Shown one piece after another: positions 1 to 7,765 of a stretch of DNA of 53,625 nt. The DNA comes from Dictyoglomaceae bacterium. Its GTDB lineage: Bacteria > Dictyoglomota > Dictyoglomia > Dictyoglomales > Dictyoglomaceae. Position 1 is the stretch's first letter. Every line of letters begins with the position of its first letter. Where the stretch lies: contig JAOADF010000001.1 of the NCBI GenBank assembly GCA_026417425.1, positions 1 through 53,625 of the forward strand, in the 5' to 3' direction. The position numbers and the translations under genes were made by a program. Below the pieces are notes generated by a model that was not told where the DNA came from, did not search any database, and was given only the letters and a program-made list of their open reading frames with translations.

Positions 1-2275
1 TCTTACCTACAATAAGATCTGTATATGTTCCATCAACACTTCCATCAACTCCAATACTTACTTTAACTCCTTTAAATGGTAATTCTGCTAATCCTACTAA
101 TTTTGCAGTTTTTGCTCCTACAAGCCCATTGACATCTACTGCGAAATTGCTACTTGCAGTATGATCATAGACAAGAGAAACATTCTTTATTCCAAATACT
201 GCTTCTGATACACTAACATCTAATTTATTAAGTTTAGGATCTATTTTCGAAGTTATACCCTTGAGAGATATACTTGTAGATATTTTTACACCATCCACAG
301 GTACAAATGTTAAATTCAGAGTTGTAGAATCATCAACAACAATGTTCTTTGCTTCTCTAAATTCCTTCTTTGCAGTAACAGAAGTAGATCCACTTACTGT
401 AAATTTAGCAATAGATTTCTCAATTCCTGCTACCTTTTCCTGAACACTAGATATTGATTCTTCAAGAGAAGAAACTTTTTCTCCCAAGCTTGTAAGACTT
501 ATTGCTAAATCATCAACGAGAGTATAAAGGTTTTCAGTTCCAACGTCTATTTTTTCTATTGTTGCTAATAATTTATCTACTTCTATAATCACTTCTAATA
601 CTTCTGGTTTCAATCCTGATTCAATAAGAGATACTCTATCAGCCAATTCTGCTACTTGATTTTGCAAACCTGCTATATCATCTTTTATTGTAGGTAATTC
701 TTCAACAAGAATGGCATCTACATCAGCTCTTAAAGCCTCAAGAGTATCACTATGTTCCTCAACCAAGAGTCTTAATTCTTCTACATTTGGAATTTCTATC
801 TCTGCTAATTTTTCCTCTAATAGCGCAATTACTTCGTCCATTGTAGGTCTATCAGTGAGAAGAATTTCTACATCAGATACTCTAACTTCAAGATCTTCTA
901 CCATAGCTGATAAATTATCAACAGTTTCAGTTAATCCCTCAAGAGCATCTACTCTTTCAGAGAGAGAAATAAGATTAGATGATAGATCATCAGTTACTAC
1001 TAATAAATCAGAAAGTCCACTTTCTAAATCTGATATAAGTGCTTCTACATTATCTAATCTTTCAACAACACCTGATATTTTTTCCTCTACTTCATATAAG
1101 CTTGCTTTCTCAGTTAATGCTACCTCTACATCTACTAATCTACGGTCAATATCTCCTACTAATCCCTCTAAATCACTTACCCTACCAATTAGCTCTTCCA
1201 TTACTTCTCTTGTTATTTTTTCAATTAGTTCCTCAAGTTTTACCTCCACTACCGCTCTGATATGTTCTTCAGTCACTTCTATCTTTTCAATCTCTGCAAT
1301 TTGAGTAGCAAGATCTGCAATTTGCAATTCTAAATCTTTAACTGAGCCCTCAAGAGCATCTATTCTCTCAGAAAGAGAGATTAAGTTAGATGATAGATCA
1401 TCAGTTACTGCCATTAAGTCAGAAATTCCATTTTCTAAAGTTCCAATACGTATATCTAAATCTGATACAACTGCCTCAACATTATCTAATCTTTCAACAA
1501 TACTTACTAATTTGTCTTCTATTAATGCCTCTACTTCTTCTAAACTTACCTTCTCCGTTAATGCTACCTCTATCTCAGATAACCTGCTATCTAAGTCTCC
1601 TACTAACCCTTCTAAATCACTTAATCTTCCCTCTAATTCACTTATGTCAGGTATCTCTATCTCTGCTATCTTCTCTGATATTAATGCCTCTACTTCTTCT
1701 AAACTTACCTTCTCCGTTAATGCTACCTCTATCTCAGATAACCTGCTATCTAAGTCTCCTACTAACCCTTCTAAATCACTTAATCTTCCCTCTAATTCAT
1801 CTAATCTTGATACTACATCTCCTAAACTTTCATCAACTATAGTTTTTACATCTTCTAAAGAAGCTTTTCCTTCCAACGCAGACTCTACATCAGCCACTCT
1901 TCCTGATAATTCATCTAATACTGCCATTAAATCATCTACCTTACTGCCTAAGAGAGTTAATTCTTCGCTAAGCTCCTTCACTAAGGTTTTTAGTTCTGCA
2001 ATATCTTTTGCTGGAATAGCAAGTTCTGCAAGTTTGAATTGTTGAATTAATTTATAAAGCAGAACCGCTATTTGGTATCTTGTAACATACATGTCACCAC
2101 CAAAAGTATCAGGTTTTATTCCTGTAATTATTCCTATCTCTGAGAGGTATTTTACTGCTTCTGCTGCCCAATGAGTGGGAGGAACATCTTTAAATCTAGT
2201 CTTTACTTGAGCGAAAGTCAACGAAGATAAACCTAAACATAAAATTAAAGTAAATATCAAAAATTTTCGACTCAT
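1..2275 (-). CDS. SLH-domain, coiled-coil envelope protein with beta-rich C-terminal region (partial, 3' end outside window)
   Basis: The frame is open from the ATG at 2275 to the window edge (758 codons, no stop), so the C terminus is missing. Residues 1-22 are a signal peptide ending in Phe-Ala. Residues about 27-80 form one SLH domain (FKDVPPTHWA ... YVTRYQIAVLLYKL). Residues about 85-615 are almost pure heptad coiled coil with internal repeats. From about 618 the composition changes to alternating polar/hydrophobic strands with many Gly, Val and Ser, like a beta-barrel or beta-sandwich. The order signal, SLH, long coil, beta domain is that of OmpM / Thermotoga-type outer-envelope tethers, where SLH binds secondary wall polymer and the C terminus sits in the outer layer. 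That role is inferred. The RBS AAGGAGG lies 5 nt upstream of the start. Antisense open frames inside this gene are compositional shadows. Confidence 0.85.
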   Translation of the reverse strand, partial: MSRKFLIFTLILCLGLSSLTFAQVKTRFKDVPPTHWAAEAVKYLSEIGIITGIKPDTFGGDMYVTRYQIAVLLYKLIQQFKLAELAIPAKDIAELKTLVKELSEELTLLGSKVDDLMAVLDELSGRVADVESALEGKASLEDVKTIVDESLGDVVSRLDELEGRLSDLEGLVGDLDSRLSEIEVALTEKVSLEEVEALISEKIAEIEIPDISELEGRLSDLEGLVGDLDSRLSEIEVALTEKVSLEEVEALIEDKLVSIVERLDNVEAVVSDLDIRIGTLENGISDLMAVTDDLSSNLISLSERIDALEGSVKDLELQIADLATQIAEIEKIEVTEEHIRAVVEVKLEELIEKITREVMEELIGRVSDLEGLVGDIDRRLVDVEVALTEKASLYEVEEKISGVVERLDNVEALISDLESGLSDLLVVTDDLSSNLISLSERVDALEGLTETVDNLSAMVEDLEVRVSDVEILLTDRPTMDEVIALLEEKLAEIEIPNVEELRLLVEEHSDTLEALRADVDAILVEELPTIKDDIAGLQNQVAELADRVSLIESGLKPEVLEVIIEVDKLLATIEKIDVGTENLYTLVDDLAISLTSLGEKVSSLEESISSVQEKVAGIEKSIAKFTVSGSTSVTAKKEFREAKNIVVDDSTTLNLTFVPVDGVKISTSISLKGITSKIDPKLNKLDVSVSEAVFGIKNVSLVYDHTASSNFAVDVNGLVGAKTAKLVGLAELPFKGVKVSIGVDGSVDGTYTDLIVGK
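936..1501 (-). repeat. Diverged long-period duplication in the coiled coil
   Basis: Two blocks, about 936-1071 and 1347-1501, both encode RLDNVEA, then a D(D)LSSNLISLSER run and DALEG. The blocks share many bases but carry substitutions and a length difference. The coil therefore grew by more than one duplication event, this one older than the perfect 159-bp-period repeat. Confidence 0.7.
1521..1799 (-). repeat. Perfect 120-bp direct repeat, period 159 bp, inside the coiled coil
   Basis: Bases 1521-1640 and 1680-1799 are identical by eye over 120 bp, with starts 159 bp (53 codons) apart. Each copy encodes 40 residues of coiled coil containing LEGRLSDLEGLVGDLDSRL. Identity at the DNA level, including synonymous positions, points to a recent in-frame duplication or gene conversion. 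Confidence 0.93.
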
Positions 2276-2313
2276 GCTACCCTCCTTAACAAATAATTTT
2301 TAGAGAGAGTTTC

Positions 2314-2334
2314 CATTACCCAGATAAGGTAATG
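2314..2334 (-). promoter_or_regulatory. Stem-loop in the 5' leader of the SLH gene
   Basis: A perfect 7-bp inverted repeat (CATTACC / GGTAATG) with a 7-nt loop lies about 40 nt upstream of the start codon in the leader mRNA. It has no following U-run, so it is not a terminator. Long structured leaders that stabilise mRNA are common for abundant S-layer genes; that role is inferred here. Confidence 0.5.
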
Positions 2335-2430
2335 AACTTCCTCCCTAAATTACAGAGGGGAAAAAGTACATTGATAATTTTTAAAAAATTCCTTTCTTTA
2401 ATCACCTCCTTTTGTATAATTGTTGACTTT

Positions 2431-2460
2431 ATTTTATCACTAAAATTACAATTGTGTCAA
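2431..2460 (-). promoter_or_regulatory. Sigma-A type promoter for the SLH gene
   Basis: On the minus strand TTGACA (2460-2455) and TAAAAT (2436-2431) are separated by 18 bp. Transcription would start near 2424, giving a leader of about 150 nt. The leader also carries an isolated near-perfect Shine-Dalgarno (2413-2403) with no start codon at the usual distance. Confidence 0.65.
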
Positions 2461-2520
2461 ATTTTAAATTCTTTATCTTTATATTTTAAAATAACCTTTT
2501 AGAAAAGCCTCCTCTGCTGT

Positions 2521-2548
2521 TTGACTTTCATGAAACCTTTCGTATAAT
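2521..2548 (+). promoter_or_regulatory. Sigma-A type promoter for the FHA gene
   Basis: TTGACT at 2521-2526 and a consensus TATAAT at 2543-2548, spacer 16 bp (17 bp if the -35 is read as TTTGAC). It is divergent from the SLH promoter, and the two share the 2276-2579 intergenic region, which otherwise holds only the SLH leader. Confidence 0.65.
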
Positions 2549-2579
2549 AAATTAATATATAACTATGGAGGTATCAATC

Positions 2580-3026
2580 ATGGGAAATATATTATTGGGA
2601 ATTCTAATTTTATTAATAGCGGTTGATCTAATATTAAGACTAAAAAAAATAGAGAAACCTAAAATGCAAAAATTTAAAGACCTTAAAGAATTTAAATCAA
2701 ATACTATTATGTTAGACTCAGCTGTTGCACCAATTTATTGGGCATATTTAATAATAAAACATGGCTTAGAAAGAGGAAAAGACTTTAAGATTCAAAAAGA
2801 AGAAACTAAAATTGGAAGAGATGAAGGAAATGACATAATTTTTTCTCATCCCACAGTTTCAAGGTTTCATGCAAAAATTATAAGAGAGGGAGAAAACTAT
2901 TACATAGAAGATTTGAATAGCGCTAATGGAACATTTGTAAATGGTATAAAAATCCAAAGAGAGTTATTACATGATAACGACATTTTACAATTTGGAGATA
3001 TAGTCTGTATATTCAAGAAGATTTAA
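2580..3026 (+). CDS. Membrane-anchored FHA-domain protein
   Basis: A 148-residue protein with an N-terminal transmembrane helix (residues about 3-22), a Lys-rich linker, and a C-terminal FHA domain (about 75-148). The FHA signature is present: GRDEGNDI, SRFHAKI and NGTFVNG. FHA domains bind phosphothreonine peptides, so this is a cytoplasmic-facing docking module. No Ser/Thr kinase gene is in the window. An upstream ATG at 2565 is in frame, but the GGAGGT that should act as the ribosome site (2568-2573) lies inside that extension, so the ATG at 2580 is preferred. The 3' end overlaps the convergent pgsA by 14 bp. Confidence 0.8.
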   Translation: MGNILLGILILLIAVDLILRLKKIEKPKMQKFKDLKEFKSNTIMLDSAVAPIYWAYLIIKHGLERGKDFKIQKEETKIGRDEGNDIIFSHPTVSRFHAKIIREGENYYIEDLNSANGTFVNGIKIQRELLHDNDILQFGDIVCIFKKI

Positions 3027-3585
3027 GTTTTTTAGTATATATTAAAAGATAATCGAAACCCGCTATCAAAGATAAAAAAAGACCTATAATAAAGATAATT
3101 TCTGCAAAGGAAAGTTTAATTAAAATCATAATAACAGAGATAGAAGTAAAAACTGTTGCGAGTTTACCGAAAATTCGTGACGATATAATCTCTATCTTTT
3201 TTGAAAGAAAATAGAGACCTATTAGTATCATTAAACTTTCTTTTATAAAAAAAACTATTACTAAAAAAAAGGGAAGATAACCGTTTAAACCAAAATATAG
3301 AAGGCTCGTTATAATAATAATTTTGTCAGAAACAGGGTCTAAAATTTTTCCTAAATTACTAACTTGATTCAATTTACGCGCTAAGTATCCATCTAATATA
3401 TCACTTAAAGCTGATAAAAGAAAAAGAATTAAAGCTAAGAAAAAATTTTTATCAAGTAAAGAAAAAATGTAAAAAGGAATTACAATAAACCTTAAAATTG
3501 TTATTAAATTTGGAATAGAAATTACTTGTGTAATATCATTAAGCCAGCACCTATTCCACCCGCATCTTCTCCTAATTCCGCCCAT
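3013..3585 (-). CDS. pgsA: CDP-diacylglycerol--glycerol-3-phosphate 3-phosphatidyltransferase
   Basis: Makes phosphatidylglycerophosphate from CDP-diacylglycerol and glycerol-3-phosphate at the membrane. The CDP-alcohol phosphatidyltransferase motif is complete: DGYLAR (65-70), then G and two Asp in LGKILDPVSD (78-87). Several hydrophobic helices follow. The start is uncertain. The only standard in-frame start is the ATG at 3585, which overlaps the ROK gene by 64 nt and adds a Cys/Arg/Trp-rich N-terminal tail. Family members usually begin close to the IPNLITILR segment at residue 24, so initiation at a non-standard codon (for example ATT) near 3530-3516 is possible. It is the last gene of a lipoprotein-ROK-pgsA unit. 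Confidence 0.85.
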   Translation of the reverse strand: MGGIRRRCGWNRCWLNDITQVISIPNLITILRFIVIPFYIFSLLDKNFFLALILFLLSALSDILDGYLARKLNQVSNLGKILDPVSDKIIIITSLLYFGLNGYLPFFLVIVFFIKESLMILIGLYFLSKKIEIISSRIFGKLATVFTSISVIMILIKLSFAEIIFIIGLFLSLIAGFDYLLIYTKKLKSS

Positions 3586-4484
3586 GCAAAACTCACTCTC
3601 TCTTTCACATAATTTAAGGCTCTTTTATAAAATTCCTCTCTCATAGGCTTTGCAATATACTCTCTTACATTAGCAACTCCACCGCCTATAACTATTCTTT
3701 CAGGATCTATAATGTGAACATAGTTAGCTAATGCAATACCTAAATAATATCCAGCATAATTGAAAATATGCAGAGCTAAATCATCTTTTCTTTCCGCAGC
3801 TTCCAAAATGGTTTTAACAGAAACTTTATTTAAATCTCCATTACAAAGTTTCCAAATAATACTCTCTGAATGTTGAGGTAATAAATTTCTTGCATATCTC
3901 TCTATAGCGCTTCCAGAAGCAATAGCTTCTATACAACCCCTATTACCACAACCACATAAAGGTCCATCAGGAAGAACTGTTGTATGTCCAAATTCTCCGG
4001 CGATACCGTGAGCTCCTCTCCAAATTTTACCATCAAGAATAATTCCTGAACCAATACCCGTTCCAATTGCTATTGATAGCATAGTTCTTGTTCCTTTTCC
4101 AGCTCCAACAAGCCATTCTGCCCAAGCTATTAAATTTACATCATTTTCTATTTCTATGGGAAGATCAAAAAAGATAGAAAGTGCTTCCCCAATAGGAACT
4201 TCTTGTTTCCATTCTTCACCTAAATTAGGAGCATAAATTGCTACTGATCTTTCTCTATCAACAATACCTGGAAATCCAATCCCAATACCTTCAATATCTC
4301 CTAAACCTAATTTTGCTTCCTCAAGGACTTTTATAATCATTTCTTTTATTTTCTTAATAACTTGATCTTTACCCTTTTCTACCTCAGTTGGTCTCTTATC
4401 TCTTGCTAAAATATTTCCCTTTTCATCTACTAATAAGACATTTATCTTTGTTCCACCAAGATCCACACCTATTGCTCTAGGCAT
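3522..4484 (-). CDS. ROK-family sugar kinase (glucokinase-like)
   Basis: Phosphorylates glucose or a related hexose with ATP. The N-terminal phosphate-binding loop DLGGTK is present, then ENDVNL with the catalytic Asp, then the ROK zinc site: His in EFGHT and the Cys residues of CGCGNRGC. The rest of the actin-like ATPase fold, including the adenosine loop GGGVAN, is intact. Length is normal for ROK kinases. GGAGG at 4495-4491 is best spaced for the ATG at 4484; TTG 4490 and ATG 4487 are less likely. The exact sugar (glucose, N-acetylmannosamine, allose) cannot be read from sequence. Confidence 0.88.
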   Translation of the reverse strand: MPRAIGVDLGGTKINVLLVDEKGNILARDKRPTEVEKGKDQVIKKIKEMIIKVLEEAKLGLGDIEGIGIGFPGIVDRERSVAIYAPNLGEEWKQEVPIGEALSIFFDLPIEIENDVNLIAWAEWLVGAGKGTRTMLSIAIGTGIGSGIILDGKIWRGAHGIAGEFGHTTVLPDGPLCGCGNRGCIEAIASGSAIERYARNLLPQHSESIIWKLCNGDLNKVSVKTILEAAERKDDLALHIFNYAGYYLGIALANYVHIIDPERIVIGGGVANVREYIAKPMREEFYKRALNYVKERVSFAWAELGEDAGGIGAGLMILHK

Positions 4485-4495
4485 CATCAACCTCC

Positions 4496-5083
4496 CTATC
4501 TGCTAATAATGAATTCGAAAGTCAAACTTCTCATAGATTCTTCAAGATAAATATCAGGTATAATAAATCTACCTGGAAGTCTATATGAAGGAATATAGAA
4601 AAGAAGAATGCCACTTACAGTAGCACCAGGAAAAATTCTTCCATCCTTAAATTTCATAAGATCAAACTTTTCTATTAATTTTACAAGCTCCTTTTCCTTC
4701 CTTTCATCTCCAAATTCAACGAAAAGAGAAAATTCAGGAGGTTTTTGAGAAGAGAAAAGAAACTCTAATGAGAACCGAGGATAGGGTTCTATTCTCTGAT
4801 ATGTTATTTCTCTTAGAGGTGAATATTGTCTATTTAATGAATCAATAATTACTGATTTAATTAAAGGATAGGCCCATATAGCTTCTTTCCTTAAATTGGT
4901 AATTTCTAAATTAATTACTAGAATATCTTTAGATAAAGTAGTCCACTCATAAGGATCAAGAAGAGAAAGTCTTATTTCTACTCCCTCAATATTAATAACT
5001 TGAGGCTTTATAGCCAGAGGTTTAACACAACCAGCGACTATAGTTATTACTGCTAAAAAAAATAAAAATACTAATTTTTTCAT
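4496..5083 (-). CDS. Putative lipoprotein of unknown function
   Basis: A 195-residue protein with a type II signal peptide: two Lys, a hydrophobic core and a lipobox ending VAGC with Cys at residue 19. The mature part is beta-rich and shows no catalytic motif I recognise. Sections resembling extracellular immunoglobulin-like folds (NLEITNLRKEAIWAY, then a later GRIFPGATVSGILLFYIP segment) suggest a DUF4352-like or similar sandwich fold, which is a guess. It is first in the operon with the ROK kinase and pgsA, 11 bp before the ROK gene, with RBS GGGAGG upstream. Confidence 0.7.
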   Translation of the reverse strand: MKKLVFLFFLAVITIVAGCVKPLAIKPQVINIEGVEIRLSLLDPYEWTTLSKDILVINLEITNLRKEAIWAYPLIKSVIIDSLNRQYSPLREITYQRIEPYPRFSLEFLFSSQKPPEFSLFVEFGDERKEKELVKLIEKFDLMKFKDGRIFPGATVSGILLFYIPSYRLPGRFIIPDIYLEESMRSLTFEFIISR

Positions 5084-5107
5084 TTTTTATCCTCCCTTCT
5101 TTGTTTC

Positions 5108-5136
5108 ATTTTACAATAAAGATTATTTAAAAGCAA
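5108..5136 (-). promoter_or_regulatory. Promoter for the lipoprotein-ROK-pgsA operon
   Basis: On the minus strand TTGCTT (5136-5131) and TAAAAT (5113-5108) have a 17-bp spacer, ending about 24 bp before the start codon. Confidence 0.55.
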
Positions 5137-5160
5137 TTATCTATACTTAGCTCTCTTGAC

Positions 5161-5190
5161 TTGACAAGTTACTTGATTATTTTATATATA
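5161..5190 (+). promoter_or_regulatory. Promoter for the glycosyltransferase pair
   Basis: TTGACA at 5161-5166 followed after 18 bp by TATATA at 5185-5190. It gives a leader of about 100 nt ahead of the ATG at 5297. It is divergent from the lipoprotein promoter. Confidence 0.55.
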
Positions 5191-5296
5191 TTTTAATTAG
5201 ATATACTGAGGGGTACACTTATTTCCTCCAAAAACTATAAGGGCTCTTATATTCTTTATAAAAACATACTCTAAATTCCATAGGAGGTGAAAAGAA

Positions 5297-6469
5297 ATGA
5301 AAAAATTAGGGACCGTAGCTTTTTTGAGTACTTATCCTCCTCAAGAATGTGGTATTGCAACTTTCACTTATGATTTAGTAAATGCTATAGATAAATATTT
5401 TCCATATATTAATACCCAAGTTATAGTGATAGAAGAAAACGACAAAGAGTATAAATTTAATAATAAAGTGGTCTTTAAAATTAAAGAATACAATCCAAGT
5501 GATTATATTCTTAGTGCTCGATATATAAATAAAAGTAATATTGATATGGTTAACATTCAACACGAGTTTGGAATATTTGGGGGAAAAGATGGAGAGTATT
5601 TAAATCTTTTTCTAGATGTTATTAAAAAACCCGTTATTACAACTTTACATACTGTTCTTACTCAACCTCGTGAAGAACAAAAAAGGATAATTCAAAAGAT
5701 TGCTCAAAGAAGTGAAAAATTAATAGTTTTAAGTAATACTGCAATTCAAATACTTAATGATGTCTACTCTATACCCAAAGAGAAAATTACAGTTATTCAT
5801 CATGGAGTGCCGATATATAATTCTTTATCTAAAGAGGAAGCAAAACAAAAGTTTGGTCTTTCAGATAAATTAGTTATTTCCACTTTTGGACTAATAAATC
5901 CAGGAAAGGGTATAGAGTATGCTATTGAAGCAATATCTTTTCTTGTTGAAAAATATCCCAATATAGTCTATCTAATTCTTGGGGAAACTCATCCTAAAGT
6001 AAAGAAAATATACGGCGAAGACTATAGAGAAAAACTGATAGCCAAAGTAAAAGAGCTTAATCTAGAAAATAATGTTATATTCGTAAATAAGTATTTGACT
6101 AAAGAAGAACTAATAGAGTATTTAATAGCAACAGATATTTATATTACTCCATATTTAAATAAAGAACAAATTTGTAGTGGAACTCTTGCTTATGCAATTG
6201 GCTTTGGAAAAGCTATAATATCTACACCATATCTTTATGCAGAAGAAATGCTAAGTAATAACAGAGGAATCTTAGTTGATTTTAGAAATGCTAAAGCAAT
6301 TTCTGAAGCTATAGATAGAATTCTAAAAAATCCAGAGTTTATGAAAACTCTAGAGAAAAAAGCATTGGAATTTGGAAAACAAATGAAGTGGCCCTATGTG
6401 GCTTTAAAATATGTATTTTTATTTAAATCCATAATAAATTTCCCAAAAAGAGTCGAAGTTTTATATTAA
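5297..6469 (+). CDS. GT4-family (GT-B fold) glycosyltransferase
   Basis: A 390-residue retaining glycosyltransferase that would transfer a sugar from a nucleotide-sugar donor. The N-terminal Rossmann part contains the acceptor-side loop ECGIATFTYDL (17-27). The second half opens with the donor-site NPGKGIEYAI (201-210) and carries the conserved EQICSGTLAYAIGFGKAI region (290-307), the local form of the E-x7-E motif, then STPYLYAEEM. No signal peptide or membrane span is visible, so it is cytoplasmic. A strong AGGAGGTG RBS precedes it. It is followed after 29 bp by a conserved partner gene. Donor and acceptor are unknown; a mannosyl or glucosyl transferase acting in envelope or solute glycoside synthesis is possible. 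Confidence 0.82.
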   Translation: MKKLGTVAFLSTYPPQECGIATFTYDLVNAIDKYFPYINTQVIVIEENDKEYKFNNKVVFKIKEYNPSDYILSARYINKSNIDMVNIQHEFGIFGGKDGEYLNLFLDVIKKPVITTLHTVLTQPREEQKRIIQKIAQRSEKLIVLSNTAIQILNDVYSIPKEKITVIHHGVPIYNSLSKEEAKQKFGLSDKLVISTFGLINPGKGIEYAIEAISFLVEKYPNIVYLILGETHPKVKKIYGEDYREKLIAKVKELNLENNVIFVNKYLTKEELIEYLIATDIYITPYLNKEQICSGTLAYAIGFGKAIISTPYLYAEEMLSNNRGILVDFRNAKAISEAIDRILKNPEFMKTLEKKALEFGKQMKWPYVALKYVFLFKSIINFPKRVEVLY

Positions 6470-6498
6470 CACTTTGGAAAGGAGGTGTAGGATACCCT

Positions 6499-7584
6499 AT
6501 GATAAAACTTCCAGGATATCCTACCCTTACCCTTTCCCATTTAAGAAGACTTACTGATGATACGGGAATAATACAACATTCCAAATATTCTGTACCTGAC
6601 AGAAAAACTGGCTATACAACTGATGATAATGCAAGAGCCTTAATAGTAGTAGTAAAATATTATGAGATAACTAAAGATAAGAATATTTTGGAGTTTATTA
6701 TTAAATATTTAAGCTTCATACAACATGCCCAGAAAGAAGACGGATATTTCCATAATTTCATGAATTACAATCGAGAATTCATAGATGAAATTGGATCAGA
6801 AGATTGCTTTGGGAGATGTCTTTGGGCTTTAGGTTATATGATAGGACACATAGATATTTTCAACTTACACTTAGCAGGAAGAGAAATATTTGAAAAGGCA
6901 TTAAGAAATATAAAAAATCTAAATTCTCCAAGAGCAAAAGGATACAGTATCCTTGGCCTTTATCATTTTCTTGAAAAATATAAGAAAAAAGAGATTTTAG
7001 ATTATATAAATGAACTCTCAGAATCTCTTGTAAATCAATATAAGCACACTAAAGAAGAAAAATGGGAATGGTTTGAGGAGTATCTTACCTATGGAAATGC
7101 TATCATTCCTATGGCTTTATTTTATGCTTATGATTTAACAAAAAATTTAGAATTCTTAAGAATTGCAAAAGAAAGTACAGAATTTTTAATAAGAAATTTA
7201 ATTAAAGAAGATTATTTAGATGTAGTAGGAAATAAAGGATGGTACTATAAAAACGGTATAAAAAGCGAATATGATCACCAACCTATTGAAGCAGGATATA
7301 TGACTCTTCTATTTTTATCAGCTTATAATACTACTTTAGAGAGAAGATATTTAGACTTTGCTTGGCTTTCCTTTGATTGGTTCTTTGGAAAAAACAAAAA
7401 TAGTAAAGTTTTATATGATGAAGAAACAGGAGGATGCTTTGATGGTCTTACTCCTGAAGGTGTTAACCTTAACCAAGGAGCAGAATCTTTATTGGTTTAT
7501 CTTTTAGCTTACTTATCCTTATATCAATATTTTGAGAAAATTAGACATGAAAGGGATTTATGTATTATTAATGCTCTTAAGTAA
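6499..7584 (+). CDS. Probable alpha/alpha-barrel glycan-related protein (partner of the GT4 enzyme)
   Basis: A 361-residue protein that starts with SHLRRLTDDTGIIQHS and has PDRKTGYTTDDNARALI (34-50). It then continues as repeated pairs of amphipathic helices with aromatic-rich turns, typical of (alpha/alpha)6 barrels. Similar proteins are, to my knowledge, encoded beside GT4 transferases and sometimes GH130 phosphorylases, and are annotated as glycosidase-related or glycosyltransferases. No GH130 gene is present here. Acidic residues in TDDNAR and EYDHQPIEAGYM (the latter near residue 254) are the best catalytic or binding candidates. Function is inferred only from fold and neighbour. RBS AGGAGGTG lies rather far upstream (about 11 nt). 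Confidence 0.6.
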   Translation: MIKLPGYPTLTLSHLRRLTDDTGIIQHSKYSVPDRKTGYTTDDNARALIVVVKYYEITKDKNILEFIIKYLSFIQHAQKEDGYFHNFMNYNREFIDEIGSEDCFGRCLWALGYMIGHIDIFNLHLAGREIFEKALRNIKNLNSPRAKGYSILGLYHFLEKYKKKEILDYINELSESLVNQYKHTKEEKWEWFEEYLTYGNAIIPMALFYAYDLTKNLEFLRIAKESTEFLIRNLIKEDYLDVVGNKGWYYKNGIKSEYDHQPIEAGYMTLLFLSAYNTTLERRYLDFAWLSFDWFFGKNKNSKVLYDEETGGCFDGLTPEGVNLNQGAESLLVYLLAYLSLYQYFEKIRHERDLCIINALK

Positions 7585-7586
7585 AG

Positions 7587-7676
7587 ATGAAAAGTTTAAA
7601 GTTTGAATTAATTGGAGATATTGATTTTCTCTTAAGTTCTGAAAGTATAGAAACTCTATTTAGAAAAACTAAATAA
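7587..7676 (+). CDS. Possible 29-codon small ORF, doubtful
   Basis: An ATG at 7587, just after the stop of the preceding gene, opens a 29-codon frame (MKSLKFELIGDIDFLLSS...) ending at 7676. There is no Shine-Dalgarno. It may be translated by coupling or may be a chance frame. Nothing else is seen in the 7585-7765 gap except the promoter of the next gene. Confidence 0.2.
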   Translation: MKSLKFELIGDIDFLLSSESIETLFRKTK

Positions 7677-7695
7677 TGTAACTATCTTATAATTC

Positions 7696-7724
7696 TTGAC
7701 AAAACTTTTTCTGATTATTAAAAA
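7696..7724 (+). promoter_or_regulatory. Putative promoter for the FmdB-type gene
   Basis: TTGACA at 7696-7701 and TAAAAA at 7719-7724 with a 17-bp spacer. The -35 is perfect and the -10 weak. Confidence 0.5.
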
Positions 7725-7765
7725 TTAATTTTAGTCGTAGAAAAAAATAAGGAGGTGACGCTGGA

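Noticed and set aside
1521..1799. CRISPR-like array
   Set aside because: There are two 120-bp copies in frame within a coding sequence with a 39-bp interval, not short repeats with unique spacers.
261..2045. Several open frames on the plus strand in the first 2 kb
   Set aside because: They are antisense to the continuous minus-strand SLH/coiled-coil gene and consist of low-complexity Ser/Leu runs produced by its repetitive codons.
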